Below, one piece after another: positions 42,166-55,533 of a stretch of 64,000 bases of DNA. A program made the position numbers and the translations under genes. The notes beneath the pieces are model-generated. The model was not told the DNA's origin and did no database searches. It saw nothing but the letters and a program-made list of their open reading frames with translations. Numbering within the stretch: the stretch's first letter is position 1; each line of letters begins with the position of its first letter. The stretch covers positions 6,209,169 through 6,273,168 of the forward strand of contig JARUPZ010000004.1 of the NCBI GenBank assembly GCA_031213475.1. The letters are read 5' to 3'. Origin of the DNA: Nereocystis luetkeana (Eukaryota; Sar; Phaeophyceae; Laminariales; Laminariaceae).

Positions 42166-44049
42166 CTACTAGTGCTGCTGCAGTCGAACGGTCTTGAAAA
42201 TTTGGTAGTTTCGAGTCTTGATTTCGGTTTCCCGACACGATCAACTCCCTGTCACAAATTATTATGCCTGCCTTCCGACATTACAGCGTAGATGTCATTC
42301 CAACATAAACCGAATATCCTTCCGTAAATCAGCAGTATTCCTCATACGCTTCTCTGCCAGCCGTTTCCCAATTTCCATTCCCCACATCATTTCATCTTAG
42401 GTATATATCCTGTTTCTCGTCGACGTTCCATCCCCAGGTCATTGGCCGCATCTAAAAGAAAAAAAAAACGACGTGATAATTTCTGCTCCCCCGAGGAGCC
42501 GCGATCTCAGCGTACAGAGCGCTCCTCTCTCACACACACACACCGCACACACGCGGCGGCGCTCGGTTTCGCGGTCTTCAGTATACTGGTAGCTGTTATC
42601 GCTTGTAGGCAGCCTATCCGTGACCCTATGTTTCTTCTCTGTCGGTCCCTTTCTCCTGCTCGCTGGGCACCGACCCCCGAGCCTCCCACCTCCACAGGCG
42701 GCACGCGCAACAACTCGGCTGGTCCACACGCGACACCTCCTTGGCCGGCCACAGCACGTGAAGTGCGTACGGTTGGCTAACCAATGCCATTGATCGGCTG
42801 GCCACCCGGGTTTTCCTGTTATCACGTGGACGATGAGATTCTCCGCCCGGCCTAGAGGCTAAGAGCCCTTCACGATGATACGGATCGTTCTTCTGTTGGA
42901 CTGCTACTACCGCTGCTGCCGATAGACAGGCCTGTGATAACCTAACAAAAAAAAAAAATGACTTGAAAAAAAAAAAAATCCTCCGGCGGATTGGTAACAA
43001 AAAAGCTTAAAGCTCACCACACTTGATTTTTTTTTTCGACAAAAATGCCATACGTTGAAAGACCATCACTAGATTACCAATTACCGCCATACGTTTGAAA
43101 AAAGAAAAAAAAAAGTACCACAACCACCACCACCACCAACAACAACGACTGTAACATAGACAACAAAATCGTCTGATACCACGCGCCACGCTCTTTCGTT
43201 CGTGTTCAATTCAGATCGAGCTCGGCAGAACCAGATGTACGGGCATGTCTAGAGACATACTGAGCACCACAGTCGACAATACCAGCTATCATCAACACAC
43301 GTCACTACAGTAGTACAACCCGAACCCGAATCTTAACCCTGGCCCCGGGTAATAAACCAGTAAAAAGCGAAACAGAGTATACCAGGTAGTCCGCCAGCGA
43401 CATCTCCAGCTACTCATACAGGCATATTCTCCAGCTCTAGCGATGCACTCAGCTATACCAGGTAGTCACCTAGAGACATACATGCTGAGGTAGCGGCTAA
43501 AAGCGATGCACTACGTACTGGGGGTGAAGAAACCTGCGACCACGGCGTGTCCAGCAGGCCGCTAGGGGTGCAATTTCTCACGACTCGAGTTGGAACGTTA
43601 AAAGGGAATGCACTAAAACGAAAAAAAAAAAACCGGCTACGAACGTAGCGACATGCCTGTTAGCGAGGTGTTCAGCTATGTCGCTATTACGGGGGACCAC
43701 AGTAAATAGGACCAAATTTTCCTTGTAAAAATAGGGAAATATATAGTTTTTTGTGTGTACCGCAGGTCTTACTTACTATGGCCCCCCGCAATAGAGTAGC
43801 GATGCTTTAGCTGGCGATACACCGGTTTAGTCTGTTAGCGACATGCTTCGAAGCACTCAGACTACTCATCACGACATATCCAGCTAATAGAGCAAGACGC
43901 TCAGCTAGAGCATTGGTCTATTCAGCGAGCGACACACCCAGCTACTAGTGGCAACATACTGTACATACATACCCAGGCATCGACAGCGACATGCCAGGGA
44001 TATTAAGGTACGGGTAGCATCTATTACGCTCTCCAACGGAAGCGTAGAC
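42166..44049. other. Spacer between the converging VDAC and threonine aldolase genes, no gene seen
   Basis: Only a MITE (43684) and AT-rich, A-run sequence; frames at 42439-42825 are not recognised. Confidence 0.5.
43684..43794. mobile_element. MITE family 1 copy
   Basis: Ends CTATTACGGGGGACCACAG / CTATGGCCCCCCGCAATAG; no insert in the core. Confidence 0.85.
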
Positions 44050-47000
44050 CTAGGCCGCCGTTGCCCCGACCGCAGCAAGCACCGCTCGCATCGCCTCCAC
44101 CGCCTTCTCTACACCGTCCCTGTCGACCCCCAGGTGCGTCATGGCCCGAACAGTGGTCCCGCCGCCTTCCGCCAACATCAGGACCCCGTGGTCCCGCCCG
44201 AGGGTATCAAGGGCATCTGTAAGCGTTTTCCCGGTCATGCCCGCGATCTGGCACAAGGACGGGCAGCGTGGGGGGGGGGGGGGTGGCGTACTTGTTTGTA
44301 CCTCGCCTTAGTCATTTGAGCATTGACCACGCATAACTTTGGAGACGGAGCACCGAGAGAGGGGGGAGGGAGGGGGGGGCAAACTGTGTCCGGGATTGAA
44401 ACATGGCGTGCGATTCGTGTTTGTTAGTATTTGCGAGGAACGCCTCCTCTCTACATATAAGCCTGCCTATACACGCACATCATTTCAGCAACTAGTAGGA
44501 TGTCGACCGAATCTTTAAAGGATTTCATCAAGGAAATAATGTGGAATATCTCTTGTGCGCAACATCTCTTAGCGGCAACCATTAGGAGGATCTAATGTAG
44601 ATGGTCTATCTGCCACAAGTAGATCATGGCCTCGTCCGATATATGGAAACAGTTCTACACTGTACTACGGTAGCAATAATGCGTATATTTGCCAACCAAA
44701 GCAAAAATATATATGATATTATATATATATATATATTATATATATATATTTAATCCAATGACCCGCGTCGTATGCCGTCTCATAACCGGTCTTTCCATGA
44801 CAAAGCAACTGAGAGCGACGTTTAATTGGCCAGAAACCCGACAGCCCTGTTGAAAACTATTCCCAAAGGAATTATAAAGTCCCTCTACTCGCAAAAAGTT
44901 CGAAGCTCTCGCGGAATCATGGTTGACAATCTTGCGAAAGCCTACCGAAACGCCCTGACAGCGACCGTCCACGGCAAACGAGTTTACACTTGTATTTATA
45001 TATACACATGTAGATGCACGTACCTCAAAGTATACCGCGTTGGTGTGCGAGGGGGACCGCTTCTTCGTGCGCACTCCAGGCAGAGCGGCGAGTCCGCTTG
45101 CCAAGGCCGCGGCGTTGTCGTGGTCCTGCCGTACGTAGCCATGATCATTAGCCGCCATAAAAAAAGGCGAGCAAAAAAACACAATTGCAATAGGGTTGAA
45201 GGTCATAAAAAAAAGGCGAGCAACCACAATTGCAATAGGGTTGAAGGTCGTATCGAAAGTTTCGATCTATAGAAAACATAAAAAAAGGTCGATTAAAATA
45301 TACACCAGGTACAACACCTCTACATACGTAGCTTCGATATATCGCCTGTAGAACGTGTTTCGCCTTCCATCCGCTACTAGCATCCCCGTTTTTCGCAGGC
45401 GTTGAACGAAAAGCTTCCGACTATCAAATGTCGACAGAGATCGTACGTCTCGATCAGTCTCTTTGTTTATCGGTGTCGTGTCGAACTCGATTCAGATTTC
45501 GGTATCATATTGGAATCGATTCTTATCGGTATCGTATCGGACTCGATTATTATCGGTATCGTATCGGACTCGAATATTATCGTATCGGACTCGACGAACA
45601 TCAGTTTCGCATAGAACTCGATGAATATCGGTATCGTGTCGAACTCGATTTCGATATCCTACACTACGACGACGTTGAGAGGTGATGGGTATCGATCGAT
45701 ACTCCGAGTTCGATATGATATCCGAAAGCGAGAAACGTTTTCGATATATAAATACCTGACATGTACGATTTCGATACCTGACAGTCGAAAGCCGATACCG
45801 TATAAATACTGTGTAGTGATGGGTACTGGACGATAGTCGAGTGCGTCTTACGATATCGGACAAAAAAGATAAAAATCGATGCGACATCGAACGATAATCT
45901 AGGTCGATACGATATTGGCAAAGCAGTCAGATCGGTACGACTCCGATATTACAGTCAATTTTCGATACCAAGCGCATACAAGCTTTCGTTTAGTACATAA
46001 TTCGCGTCAGCACAAAATCAAGCAGGGATACCAATGGGTGGAAATCTCGATAGACTTCCGATATGTACCATTAATACTTCGATGTATCGAAACTTTCGAT
46101 ATGACATTCAACACGAACATCCATAACCCACTACAAATAATGCAGTACGTAAAGATCAACCGCGGTTAAACCCTCGGCTGACCGTCCCCCACACTATAAC
46201 TACTATGTTGAGGTCAAAAGGCCTTGATTCGCCCAGACAACCCCGGTCCCCTATTATAGCATAGTTTTCCACTCAAGGTTCTTTTCCGCCCCCTCCCTCC
46301 TTATATATGGGAGCTCTTGCAGTCGTTTGGGAGTTCGTTGTTGACAACCGCTTCCAGCTCAGCCGCAGCTCCATCTATCGGGAAATCGATATAAAACAGT
46401 TCGATATATCGCATTTTCAATACGATATCCAACATAAAAGCGCTCCCTCTCTTTTTTATACACATACTTCGTATATATATTGTATATATATTGTATATAT
46501 ATTGTATATATATTATGCCGCACTTCTTTGAAAACGGGTGTAGTTGTTGAAGACCGCTTCCAGACCCAACAGCCGCGGCTCCACGTATCTCGAAAAAATC
46601 GAAAAAATCGATATATTCATGTAGCGAAACCTAAACCTTTGATATCACTGTACATTCAACATTCGTACGCTCCCTTTCTTTCGTATCCATATATACCATA
46701 TTGATAAAACAAAAAAAGGGGGGGGGGGGGGGGAACTCAGCTGTGCAAATGTGAGGTGAAAAAAACTAAAAAACTAAAAACTCGAAACTCATCTTAACGC
46801 GGCTCGTGTGTCCGCGAAACTCATCTTCGCAACGCTTGTTCTTTTTTTAATCCTCCGGCGGATTGGTAAAAATGAAGCTTGACCCCAGTACACTTCCTCG
46901 TTCAAGTCTCGCGTCGTGTGCCAACTTAACCCACAGCTTGGTGTCCTCGAAACTCATCTTTGCAGGCTTGGTGCGAAACTTCGATCGCAAGCGTTCGACG

Positions 47001-50000
47001 TACGGAGGCGTGCAGGTTTTTTGTTAAAAGTGGTCCACGAAATCCTACCTGGTACAGTTTCATGTACGCAACGAACTCGCTACGTACCTGTATCTATTGA
47101 AAGATGTAGCTCACCTCTTGCAACCGGGTATAGTTGTTGACGACCGCTTCGAGCCCAGCCGCGGCGATGACACCGGCTTGTCGCATTCCCCCGCCAAGGG
47201 CTTTCCTCATGCGGTGCGCCTGTGCTGGCACCGGGGTTTCCGCAGAGGGATTGGAGGGTGGGGGGGGCGGAAGGAGGAGGGGGGTCGGGGTTGGGGGTTG
47301 GGAGGATTATGGGCGTAGTCGTACGGGGGGGGATAGGGGGGTCTGGGGGGGTGTACTCGATAGGAGAGATGTACTCGATCTCATGCATGGCCGTAGTCGT
47401 ATGGCCATAGACCCTCGCATCCCTATAATGCCGGGGCGGAGCATGTCGGGTTTTCACCGACCGGGCAGACATTGCTAGCACCAAGCGCGAAGCGCCGTGA
47501 GGTGTCTGGCGAGTCGGGGGGGGGGGGGAGGGGGGTATTCAATATCATGCATGGCCGTAGTCGTGTGGGGCTGGGGCTGGCGGGGGGGGGGGGGGGAGGG
47601 GGAGAAAGAGGAGGAGGGGGGATGGCGGGGGGGGGGGGGGGGGGAAGACGAAGAGGACAGGGGTTGGGAGGATAAGAAGGGGGGAGGGGAGAAGGAAGAG
47701 CCCAATCCCTGATTGACTTGGTTCATCAAACCGCACCTCGGACATATATAACTCCACTAAGCCTACGCAACGAAGGCACCGACCCGACGCGGGGGGTGAG
47801 CCCCATGACCGAATCACGCGGCAAGGGTAATCTTCGGCAAACAATACTTACATGGGAGGGGGGGGGGGGGGGGGGGGGAAGAGCCCAGCCCCCCATTGAC
47901 ATACAAAGCGAAAAAACGCACCTCGGATATGAACTCCGCTGAGCCCACGAGGATGGAACCGACGGGGGCACCGAGCCCCTTGCTCAGGCACACGGACACG
48001 GTGTCCACAGAGGCGACCAGCTCCGACGGCCGGACTCCAAGCGCGACCGCGGCGTTCCACAACCTCGCGCCTATGCGACACAGCGGGGATCGTGGATTTT
48101 CTTCAGAGAGTGCCGGCGCAACACAGGGCGAGAGGGCACGGCCGGATGGGTTGACACAACTGTGAAACAATACAGCGGTTTCGTGGAAGCAATGCCAGGG
48201 GTGGGCGGGAGTGGGGTGGGGTGGAATGGGGGCGGGGGGGGGGGGTGTACTAGACACCATGCATGGCCGTAGTCGTACGACCAAAGACCCTCGCATCCCT
48301 ACAATGCCGGGACGGAGCACATTGCTTGCACCAAGCGCGAAGCGAAACGTGAGGTGTCCGGCGAGTCGCATGAAGGGTGAGCGGCATCCTACTAAGAACC
48401 GCTTATGAGGCGGTTTTTCTTGCGTATGGATGGCAGCTTCAATGAGTTAATTTATTTTCTGGTGTGGCCACTTCCAGAGTTTGCAGGGGAGCTATGTCAC
48501 TGCCTCGTGGGTGCCTTACCATTAACACTACGAGATATGATAATTCCCTTGCGGGGGGGGGGGAAGCGAGGGAGGGGGGAAGCGAGGGAGGGGGGAAGGG
48601 AGGGGGGAGGGAGGGAGGGCGGGAGGGAGGGGTGGGAGGGAACGACGGAGGGGGGGGGATCGCTAAATAATGATGACGGTTCCACGTATCGCATGATGGT
48701 ATCAAGCTGTAAACACCGCCCATGCCCTTCGCGAGGAGCGCGTAAAACGCGCTACGGATGGATGTATATCGCATCTTTTTTGAAAAAATTGAAAGTTCAG
48801 TGTCGACCTTACTCGGAACGAAAAACTCACAGCTCCGACGCTTTTTTTTTCAATGTTTTGTAAACATATCCAAACATCGTTTTAACGGTTTCGTTGCTTT
48901 TCATGAGATGATGGCATGAAAAGCGGGAACAACCACAGCACTGATCACGGTTTCGCTACCTGTATCATGGGATCCCTTCCCTTCATCGACTCGCCGGCTC
49001 TCGCTCGCGGAAAAATATTCTGCGAGAACCGGTCTTTTTGTGGGCGTCAAGGCCTCTGTTGACCTTTTGCCATGACCACTCCGTAGGAAAGCCTTGTAAA
49101 ATAAAAAGTTTTGGTATAGGGGGCGGTCAGTCAAGAGGGCGAAGGAGACCTCTTTCTGGGCGCGTCAAGGCCTCTTTTGACCTTAATATACTACTTTTAG
49201 CATGGGGGGGCGGTCAGTCAAGGGGTCGAAGGAGACCAGTCGTTCTGGGCGCGTCAAGGCATCTACCTTAAAACAATAGTTTTAGTATGGGGGGGCGGAC
49301 AGTCAAGGGGTGAAAGGAGACCGGTCTTTAGGGACGCGTCAAGCCCACTTTTGACCTAAACATACTAGTTTTAGAATATGGGGCGGTCAGTCAAGGGGTC
49401 GGAAGGAGACCAGTCTTTTTGGGCGCGTCAAGGCCTCTTTCGTCCTTAGTATACTACATTTTGTATAGGGAGAGGTCAGTCAGGGGGCCAAACCGCAGTC
49501 TCCTACTATAGACTAGCATATCTGCTCACCGTCGACGTGCACCTTGAGGCCCGAGCGGTGGGCGACCTCGGCCATCTCCGCCGTCCTCTCCGCGCTGATT
49601 GCCACCGCCCCGCACGCGTTCTGCGTATTTTCGAGGCACAGCAAGGCAGAACTGCGGCGGCGGCGGCGGCGGCGGCGACACGCAACCGAATACATTTTTA
49701 GAGTCAGAGTTACGCGCGGTCATTGGCCGGGATGGGCGGGTGGAGAAGGAACACAGAGATTCGGGACACGATAACAAAAAAGCGAAAAAAACAAACACAA
49801 GAAATACAACAGCAGTACCTACTACTACTCCGTACTAAACGTACTACAATATACTACCGCAACGCTTGTACTACCACCACCACTACCACTACGACTACTA
49901 CATACTACGACCATCGCCACCCGATACCACTACCAGCACTAATGCTACTGCTACTGCTTCTACTACGACTGCTACCGCTGCTACTACTGCGACTGCTACC

Positions 50001-50028
50001 GCTGCTACTACTACGACTGCTACCGCTG

Positions 50029-50067
<39 letters not shown>

Positions 50068-50124
50068 CTACTACTACTACTACCACTACTACTAACGTTA
50101 CTCCTACTACTACTACTACTACTG

Positions 50125-50184
<60 letters not shown>

Positions 50185-50188
50185 TTAA

Positions 50189-50271
<83 letters not shown>

Positions 50272-53200
50272 GCTGCACACACTGGTATTGCGACTTCCAC
50301 CACCACTACCACTACTGCTGTACAAGTAGATTCTGGTACTACTACCACTGTTGATAATAATACAACAATAATATGGGGGAGTTCTATTCCACTCGCGCTT
50401 TCGCCTCACCGCGGGTAGTGCTGGTCCTCCTCCCGGATCGCCCCGGCTATCTCGTCGAGGTCGAGCCCGCCGTCCTCGGCGTTGCCGAGCGTGTGGTACC
50501 CCGCCCCCATGAACGCACTCGCGCCTGCGGCTTCGTACAAGAAAACGTGGGACTGTTTCCCGAGGATGATCTCGTTCCCTCGCCGGCAGTGCACCCCCAC
50601 GGCGATCAAGTTTGCCATCGACCCGCTGAGATAAAGGGACACGGATTTTGTGCCGAGGGGTGCGTGCGCACAGAGCGTAAGAGTATATACTTTCATTCTC
50701 ACGGGTAGCACCACACACACGTATGCAGGTAACACACGCATTATATGTAGGGTGTGCCACGGCAGGGTTTCGCAAACAGAATCCCTAGCGTTATAAGATG
50801 TCTGGTACGTACGTGATACTGGTGTACGTATACGACAATAGGTACCCGGTTATACTACTGCTGTATATACCAGCTATTAGACCGACTCAACAGTAGCATA
50901 CTGTACAGAGAGTAGTGCTGCTGCTGCTGTTTGTCTACTTCACATCAAACCATTACTTTCGAGCATACACCATCATGAACATCCAGCACATCTACAGCCG
51001 TTGCTCGTGCCTATTCGTTCTCCCAGAGAATGGTCCGTTCAAGGCAATTTTGCCAATAGCGTTTAGAGCCATAATTCACGAAATAACGCATATTTTCAGC
51101 TGATACAACCGTTTTCCGTGACCGCAAAGACAAGAGGAACCGATGCCGAAAGACATGTTTCACACCAAATTCAAGTAGTTACGGGACTATCCGTCAAGAA
51201 AATCGGTCAAAATCGGTCAACATCAGTCATTTTCGCTTGGCTTGGCCCTTTTAGGAACTGCAGTCCCGTTTTGGAGACAAAACCACTAAAATTTTGAGGA
51301 GTTTGTCCCCAAAACGGGACTGCAGTGCTAAGATGATCATCTAGCGTGAAGAAAAAGTCCAGGCAACGCCCAGCCCGCCTGGACTATATGAACCATCTAA
51401 CGTGGTCAATTTTTATATCGCATGGTTGATTACCGCGTGTATTATCAACGTAGACGATCTTGTAGATCCATTTTTTGTCCATATATCCGTATCCGTCAAT
51501 AGTTTGATAATTTGAAATGGGCAAAAATGCCAAAGTCCCACGTACCAAGAGCCGGCAAAAACCGTGGTCAGCATAAACAGGTGGAAAGCACAACACGCGC
51601 CTAAACTGAACGCGGATTCACACGTTTTTTGCAAAAAATACACGAAAAAACGGAAAGAAAACATAACTACCTAGTAAGTTAATATTAGCGGCGACCGAAG
51701 CTGGGTGTACAGATTTTGAGCTTCAGATTTTGACCCGACCGCATTATCACCTGTGAAGTTTGCAAACCGAAACAGTCTTCCCATGGGAAGAAAGCGGATT
51801 TAAAATGATGCGTGCAGAAATTCAAGCAAATGCCGAGACCAACTGCAGTTGTTGTGGTCTGGCGCCGCGAAGAGACGTGCCGAGTGCGCTGCACTGTGTG
51901 TAGAACCCAACCGTCCGAGCCCACGCTGACTGGCGGCGAAGAGACGTGCCGAGTGCCCTAGAGTCAACCTGTCTTGGTATTATGTATTTTGACACAATGT
52001 GACTGACTGCCGCTGCTGCCACAGTTGCTGCTGCTGCTGTTGTAGTCTACGAGTGTGTACCCACGGAGAGGGCTCGCCGAATGCGCTTCTCTTGGTATCT
52101 AGGCCCGGGGCCGCGGCAGCCGACTGCAGTCTGGCCACGGAGAGATGTGCCGCCCGCTGATTGCGCGTCGGGCGCGAAGCAACGTCGCTACATAGACAGC
52201 AGTGTCACCATCCAACTCATCGATCGTTTAGCTGCTGCTCGTCGTCGTGGATGAAACATCTTGAAGTTAGAGACAATATCGGGTACCTGGTACCATTTTT
52301 CGATTTGTAAATCTGATGACCCAAGTCGTCGGACTTTGGGCCCAAATCTGTCGACTTGGGCCATCGGATTATCAAATCGATTTTTTCCGGTCGGGTTTTG
52401 CACATTGGGACTGCCTAATGAGCAGAATAGAACTACATACTTAGATCACAACCCCTGAGCGTGCTCGGTTGGTGCATCCCTGGCCTCTCAGAGCTCCCAC
52501 TTCCAAACCGCCTCCTTTCATTACTTGCCGAACCTTTCCAGCACTTCTTTGTTTTCTCGGTCATTTCTTCCTTTTTTCTTCTTTCGTTTCGTGTGCGTGT
52601 TCTCCGAGCACGGCATCGCGGGAGGACCCGGCACCGTCGCGGGTGCCAGCGGGTGCTGGCGGGTAGAGCGGGGGTTGCAAGGAGCGCGGTCGCCGCTTTC
52701 GTGCCTAGGCGTCGCGTGTGCCTCGAGACACGAGGGATGCATGAACGGGCTTTGCCTGGCTTCGATTTATGATTGTTGATAGTTTTTTTTTTTTTTTTGC
52801 TCATCCCATTTATTATCTTCGCTCATCTTCTTCTCTCTCTCCTCCCAAGTCGTAACTCAGATCCGGGGTCACGTAGCAGGCTCTTCTATCCCCTTCCCGC
52901 TACGGTGCGTGCCTTCATTTTTATCGCGAGAAGATTTCAGCCTTTTCTTCCCTCGTCGACTCGCATCGAATTGTGCCTACCCACGCTGCAAGGCGCTTTC
53001 AACAGTTGAATCCTTTCTATTTTTATTTTTGCAAATAAAGTCAAATGCCCGACCCACCTGGGGCTCGAACCCAGGACTCAAACACAAGTAGAATTCGAGG
53101 TTAACCACTTGAACCACCGGGGCGAGTATGTACGAGTTTATAAAGGTCGTTCGGGCCGGCAAGATAATACTCAAGCGGTGTTTATTTTTGCGACCACGCT

Positions 53201-54578
53201 GAAGTTGAAAGAGGGAGGTGTGCAGTTTGAACACCAACGTTATCGAGCTGGCGAACGACGGCCACGGTGAGCACCGGGCTTCACGCGGGGCGGGCGACGG
53301 GGCTGATTGTGGCAGAGAGTGATAAAAGCTTTACCCGGACCGAATCGGTAGCGAGGTGGTCGCGAGAGGGGCGGGCGGCGTACGAGGCTGATAGAGAAGC
53401 TCTTCTGTGCGATTTTTTCTTTTCTTCTTTTCGACCGGGTGTAGGGTGTTCCAATCAGGCAGAAACATATTACACGAGATGGGACGGGGAATTTTTTTCC
53501 TTTCCGAGTTTTCGGTTTCATTTTCATTGTTTTTGCTGCTGTGCCGTGCTGTGCTTTCGCTTTCTTCGTACATACAGTACAGACATGGAGCATATCGAAA
53601 GAAGAAAATAAGTACAGACAGTAGTACCCTACCTGGGGTGTATGTACGTACGTTCGACATCCGCGACGCGAATCGTATATGTGGCATCCAAGCTGACGTC
53701 GGAGCTGTTTTTTCCTGAAGCATGGCGGCGGGACTCTTGGCATTATCAAGTCGCCGGTTTGCAAATACGATCCTTGAAAAAACTAAACTCAATCGTGGAC
53801 CTCTGTTCGCTTCGCATAATTTGATGTACTTCTTTCCTTCCTGAGCGAGCGTAGCGGGCGGCGTAGGCCGCCCGCGGAGCGAAGCGCCTTGTAGATGCTT
53901 ACATTTTTGGGATCGAAAAATACAAGTTTCGAGCTCGAAATCGAACCGCATACCTGGTGCGAAACAGCCGAAGAGTGGTTTTGAAATTTCCCAACACTCT
54001 ACCCGATCCTGAGAAAAGCGTACCTTGGTGCAACGTTTTTTTTGTTTGTTTTTTTTTTCGACCTGATGGATTATACTGAGGTATGTTTACGTGTATCCCG
54101 TCACAACGACTCCCCCCACACACCTGGGCACGAAGAGCCCTCTCTCCTTCCCCAGCAGCATGGCCACGCACTCCTCCAGCCTGCTCACCGACGGGTCTTC
54201 CCCGAAGACATCGTCTCCAACCTTGGCGCCGGCCATGGCTGCCCGTAGCCTCTTGCACGGCAGAGTTACGGTGTCGCTCCGAAGGTCCACCACGGTGGAA
54301 GCATCGGTCACCACCGGTTTTGATCCGTACGCGCGTTGCCGAGCTCGGGGCAAGCCTTGCCCACCGGCAGGGTTAGGGTTGAGGTAGCTGCTGCTGATGG
54401 CGTTGAAGGTGTTGTAGTGGCTGGTGGCGGTGAGGCCGCCGTGGCAGGAGAAGATTCTACGAGCGCCGGGATGCTGAGTAGTGATTATTTGCCGGATACG
54501 TTGTGATACGGCTGGTGCCGCTGCTGCTGTTGCTGAGGTTATCGTTGTGAGTGCTACTGCTGGGGGCCTGCCCGCCAT
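44050..54578 (-). CDS. L-threonine aldolase (PLP-dependent, beta-eliminating lyase family)
   Basis: The enzyme splits L-threonine or allo-threonine to glycine and acetaldehyde. Seven exons on the minus strand join in phase: 54578-54124, 50625-50410, 49651-49530, 48070-47922, 47219-47115, 45125-45024 and 44247-44050 (TAG), giving 448 residues. Family marks are [10 protein letters not shown] (98-107), [12 protein letters not shown], the PLP-stacking His in [19 protein letters not shown] (264-267, split across an intron), the Schiff-base Lys295 in [23 protein letters not shown], and the C-terminal [23 protein letters not shown]. The first ~95 residues are Arg/Ser/Thr/Ala-rich with almost no acidic residues, so mitochondrial import is likely. 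The ATG at 54578 is the only one that opens this leader; an upstream open frame has only GTG. Introns hold poly(C) retroelements in sense orientation, a long TAC repeat and ~88-bp tandem repeats. The gene is divergent from the aldehyde dehydrogenase. Confidence 0.95.
44264..44365 (-). mobile_element. LINE 3' tail inside threonine aldolase intron 6
   Basis: Diverged copy of the last ~85 bases of the LINE, in sense with the gene. Its C run ends about 20 bases before the 3' splice site of the last exon. Confidence 0.75.
45157..45262 (+). repeat. ~47-bp tandem duplication
   Basis: Two copies of AAAAAAGGCGAGCAA ... CACAATTGCAATAGGGTTGA, just outside threonine aldolase exon 6. Confidence 0.85.
45470..45960. 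repeat. Degenerate TATCGGTATCGTATCGGACTCG repeats
   Basis: Short imperfect repeats rich in TCGAT/ATCGG in threonine aldolase intron 5. A shorter ATATCGATAATCG patch is at 37390-37465 in VDAC. Confidence 0.75.
47325..47570 (-). mobile_element. Two abutting SINE-like poly(C) fragments
   Basis: A ~190-base 3' fragment (47325-47517) follows the C run of a ~50-base 3' fragment (47518-47570). Both lie in a threonine aldolase intron, in sense with the gene. Confidence 0.75.
48225..48533 (-). mobile_element. SINE-like poly(C) element, 5'-truncated
   Basis: The 3' ~300 bases, sense with the threonine aldolase gene; carries the AAGCGAAACGTGAGG variant. Confidence 0.8.
49030..49490 (+). repeat. ~88-bp tandem repeat, about five copies
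   Basis: Units share GGGCGCGTCAAGGCCTC, TTTTAGTATGGGGGGGCGG-like text and GTCAGTCAAGGGGTCGAAGG; in threonine aldolase intron 3. Two diverged relatives are at 8695-8870. Confidence 0.85.
49865..50270. repeat. TAC/GTA trinucleotide array (~400 bp)
   Basis: Long CTACTACTA runs with interruptions in threonine aldolase intron 2. The poly-Leu, poly-Thr, poly-Val and poly-Ser frames here are not genes. Confidence 0.95.
51247..51334. mobile_element. MITE family 2 copy
   Basis: CCCTTTTAGGAACTGCAGTC ... AAAACGGGACTGCAGTGC, in threonine aldolase intron 1. Confidence 0.85.
52785..53126 (-). mobile_element. tRNA-derived SINE with poly(A) tail
   Basis: On minus: a tRNA-like head (53126-53055) with GGTGGTTCAAGTGG and a perfect T-arm CTGGG-TTCGAGC-CCCAG, a ~240-base body (GTCGACGAGGGAAGAAAAGG, TAAAAATGAAGGCACG, GTGACCCCGGATCTGAGTTA), then poly(A) (T run 52783-52799 on plus). 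Classic SINE structure. Confidence 0.85.
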
Positions 54579-55278
54579 GGTTGCTGCTGGCTCGACTGAG
54601 GTGGGGTTTCTTGGCTGGAAATACTTGCAGTACGGGCAACGCGGAAAAAGCAAGCTGCCAGCACAGAACTGGGAGAGAGGTATCACAGGTTCTCCAAGCA
54701 GAAGGCAGAAGCACCCGTCTGAAACTCTTCCGAGTAGGTGGAATAACCTCGCGTAAAGCTGTGCGATCGCGCGCTGACCAATTTCACGAGTAGCACTACA
54801 ATGTAGCAGCGTTCAATCCAGAGCGTAGGAAGCCACAGCTGAGCGAGAAGGCAGTCAAGTGGCGCAAGTTGGGCGTGGATGCTGCCGCTACTCCGCAGGA
54901 AGGAGGAAGGCCCAGCCCGGTCCATACATGCCATTCCTATTTCCACGAAAACCTCAAAACCATTCTTTGAGAGAGTGTATTACGTGAACATGTAAAAAAC
55001 GGAGATACGTCGGAAATGGGAGATGCCAGGAGTGACTTGCCCAATCCGAACTTTGGTAGCACAGCAGTCAGCAGCACGCAGCAACAAGAGCAGAAGCAAG
55101 AAGAGGAGCAGCAAGAGCAGCAGCAGCAGCTTCATCGCAACCATCATCATCATCATCATCGCCATCAGGAGCAGCTGCATTATCACCCTTTTTCGCCTCT
55201 AGAGCGACTTTTCGCCCTGCTCCCCGAGGCACCTTGGGGATCTACTCATAATATACATACTCGTAGGAGAGCGCGAGA
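54579..55278. promoter_or_regulatory. Divergent spacer between threonine aldolase and ALDH
   Basis: About 700 bp between the two start codons must hold both 5' flanks. It is rich in CAG/CAT patches (55080-55160). I see no gene and no clear TATA box; a shared promoter is inference from layout only. Confidence 0.45.
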
Positions 55279-55498
55279 ATGAGCCACACCGATGTGACCG
55301 AAGTCCCCGGGATAGTAGCCGCCCTGCGCGGCACGTACAAGAAAGGCGTCACCAGGTGGGCCGCCGTGACGACGTGATGACGGGGGGGGGGGTAGCTAGG
55401 TAGCTAGGTATCGCGCAGATTTGCCCGTTCAGGCGCACTTCCTTCGCTGTGCCCAAACAGCACTTACATGCAGCCTTAGCTGTGCCAAATCAAGCGGG

Positions 55499-55533
<35 letters not shown>

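Noticed and set aside
49723-50418. Long open frames on both strands (poly-Leu, poly-Thr, poly-Val, poly-Ser)
   Set aside because: They are translations of the TAC/GTA microsatellite inside a threonine aldolase intron.
53231-53272. Exon-like 42-base segment (AG acceptor, [19 protein letters not shown] donor) on plus
   Set aside because: No neighbouring exons on that strand and it lies in a minus-strand intron; probably chance.
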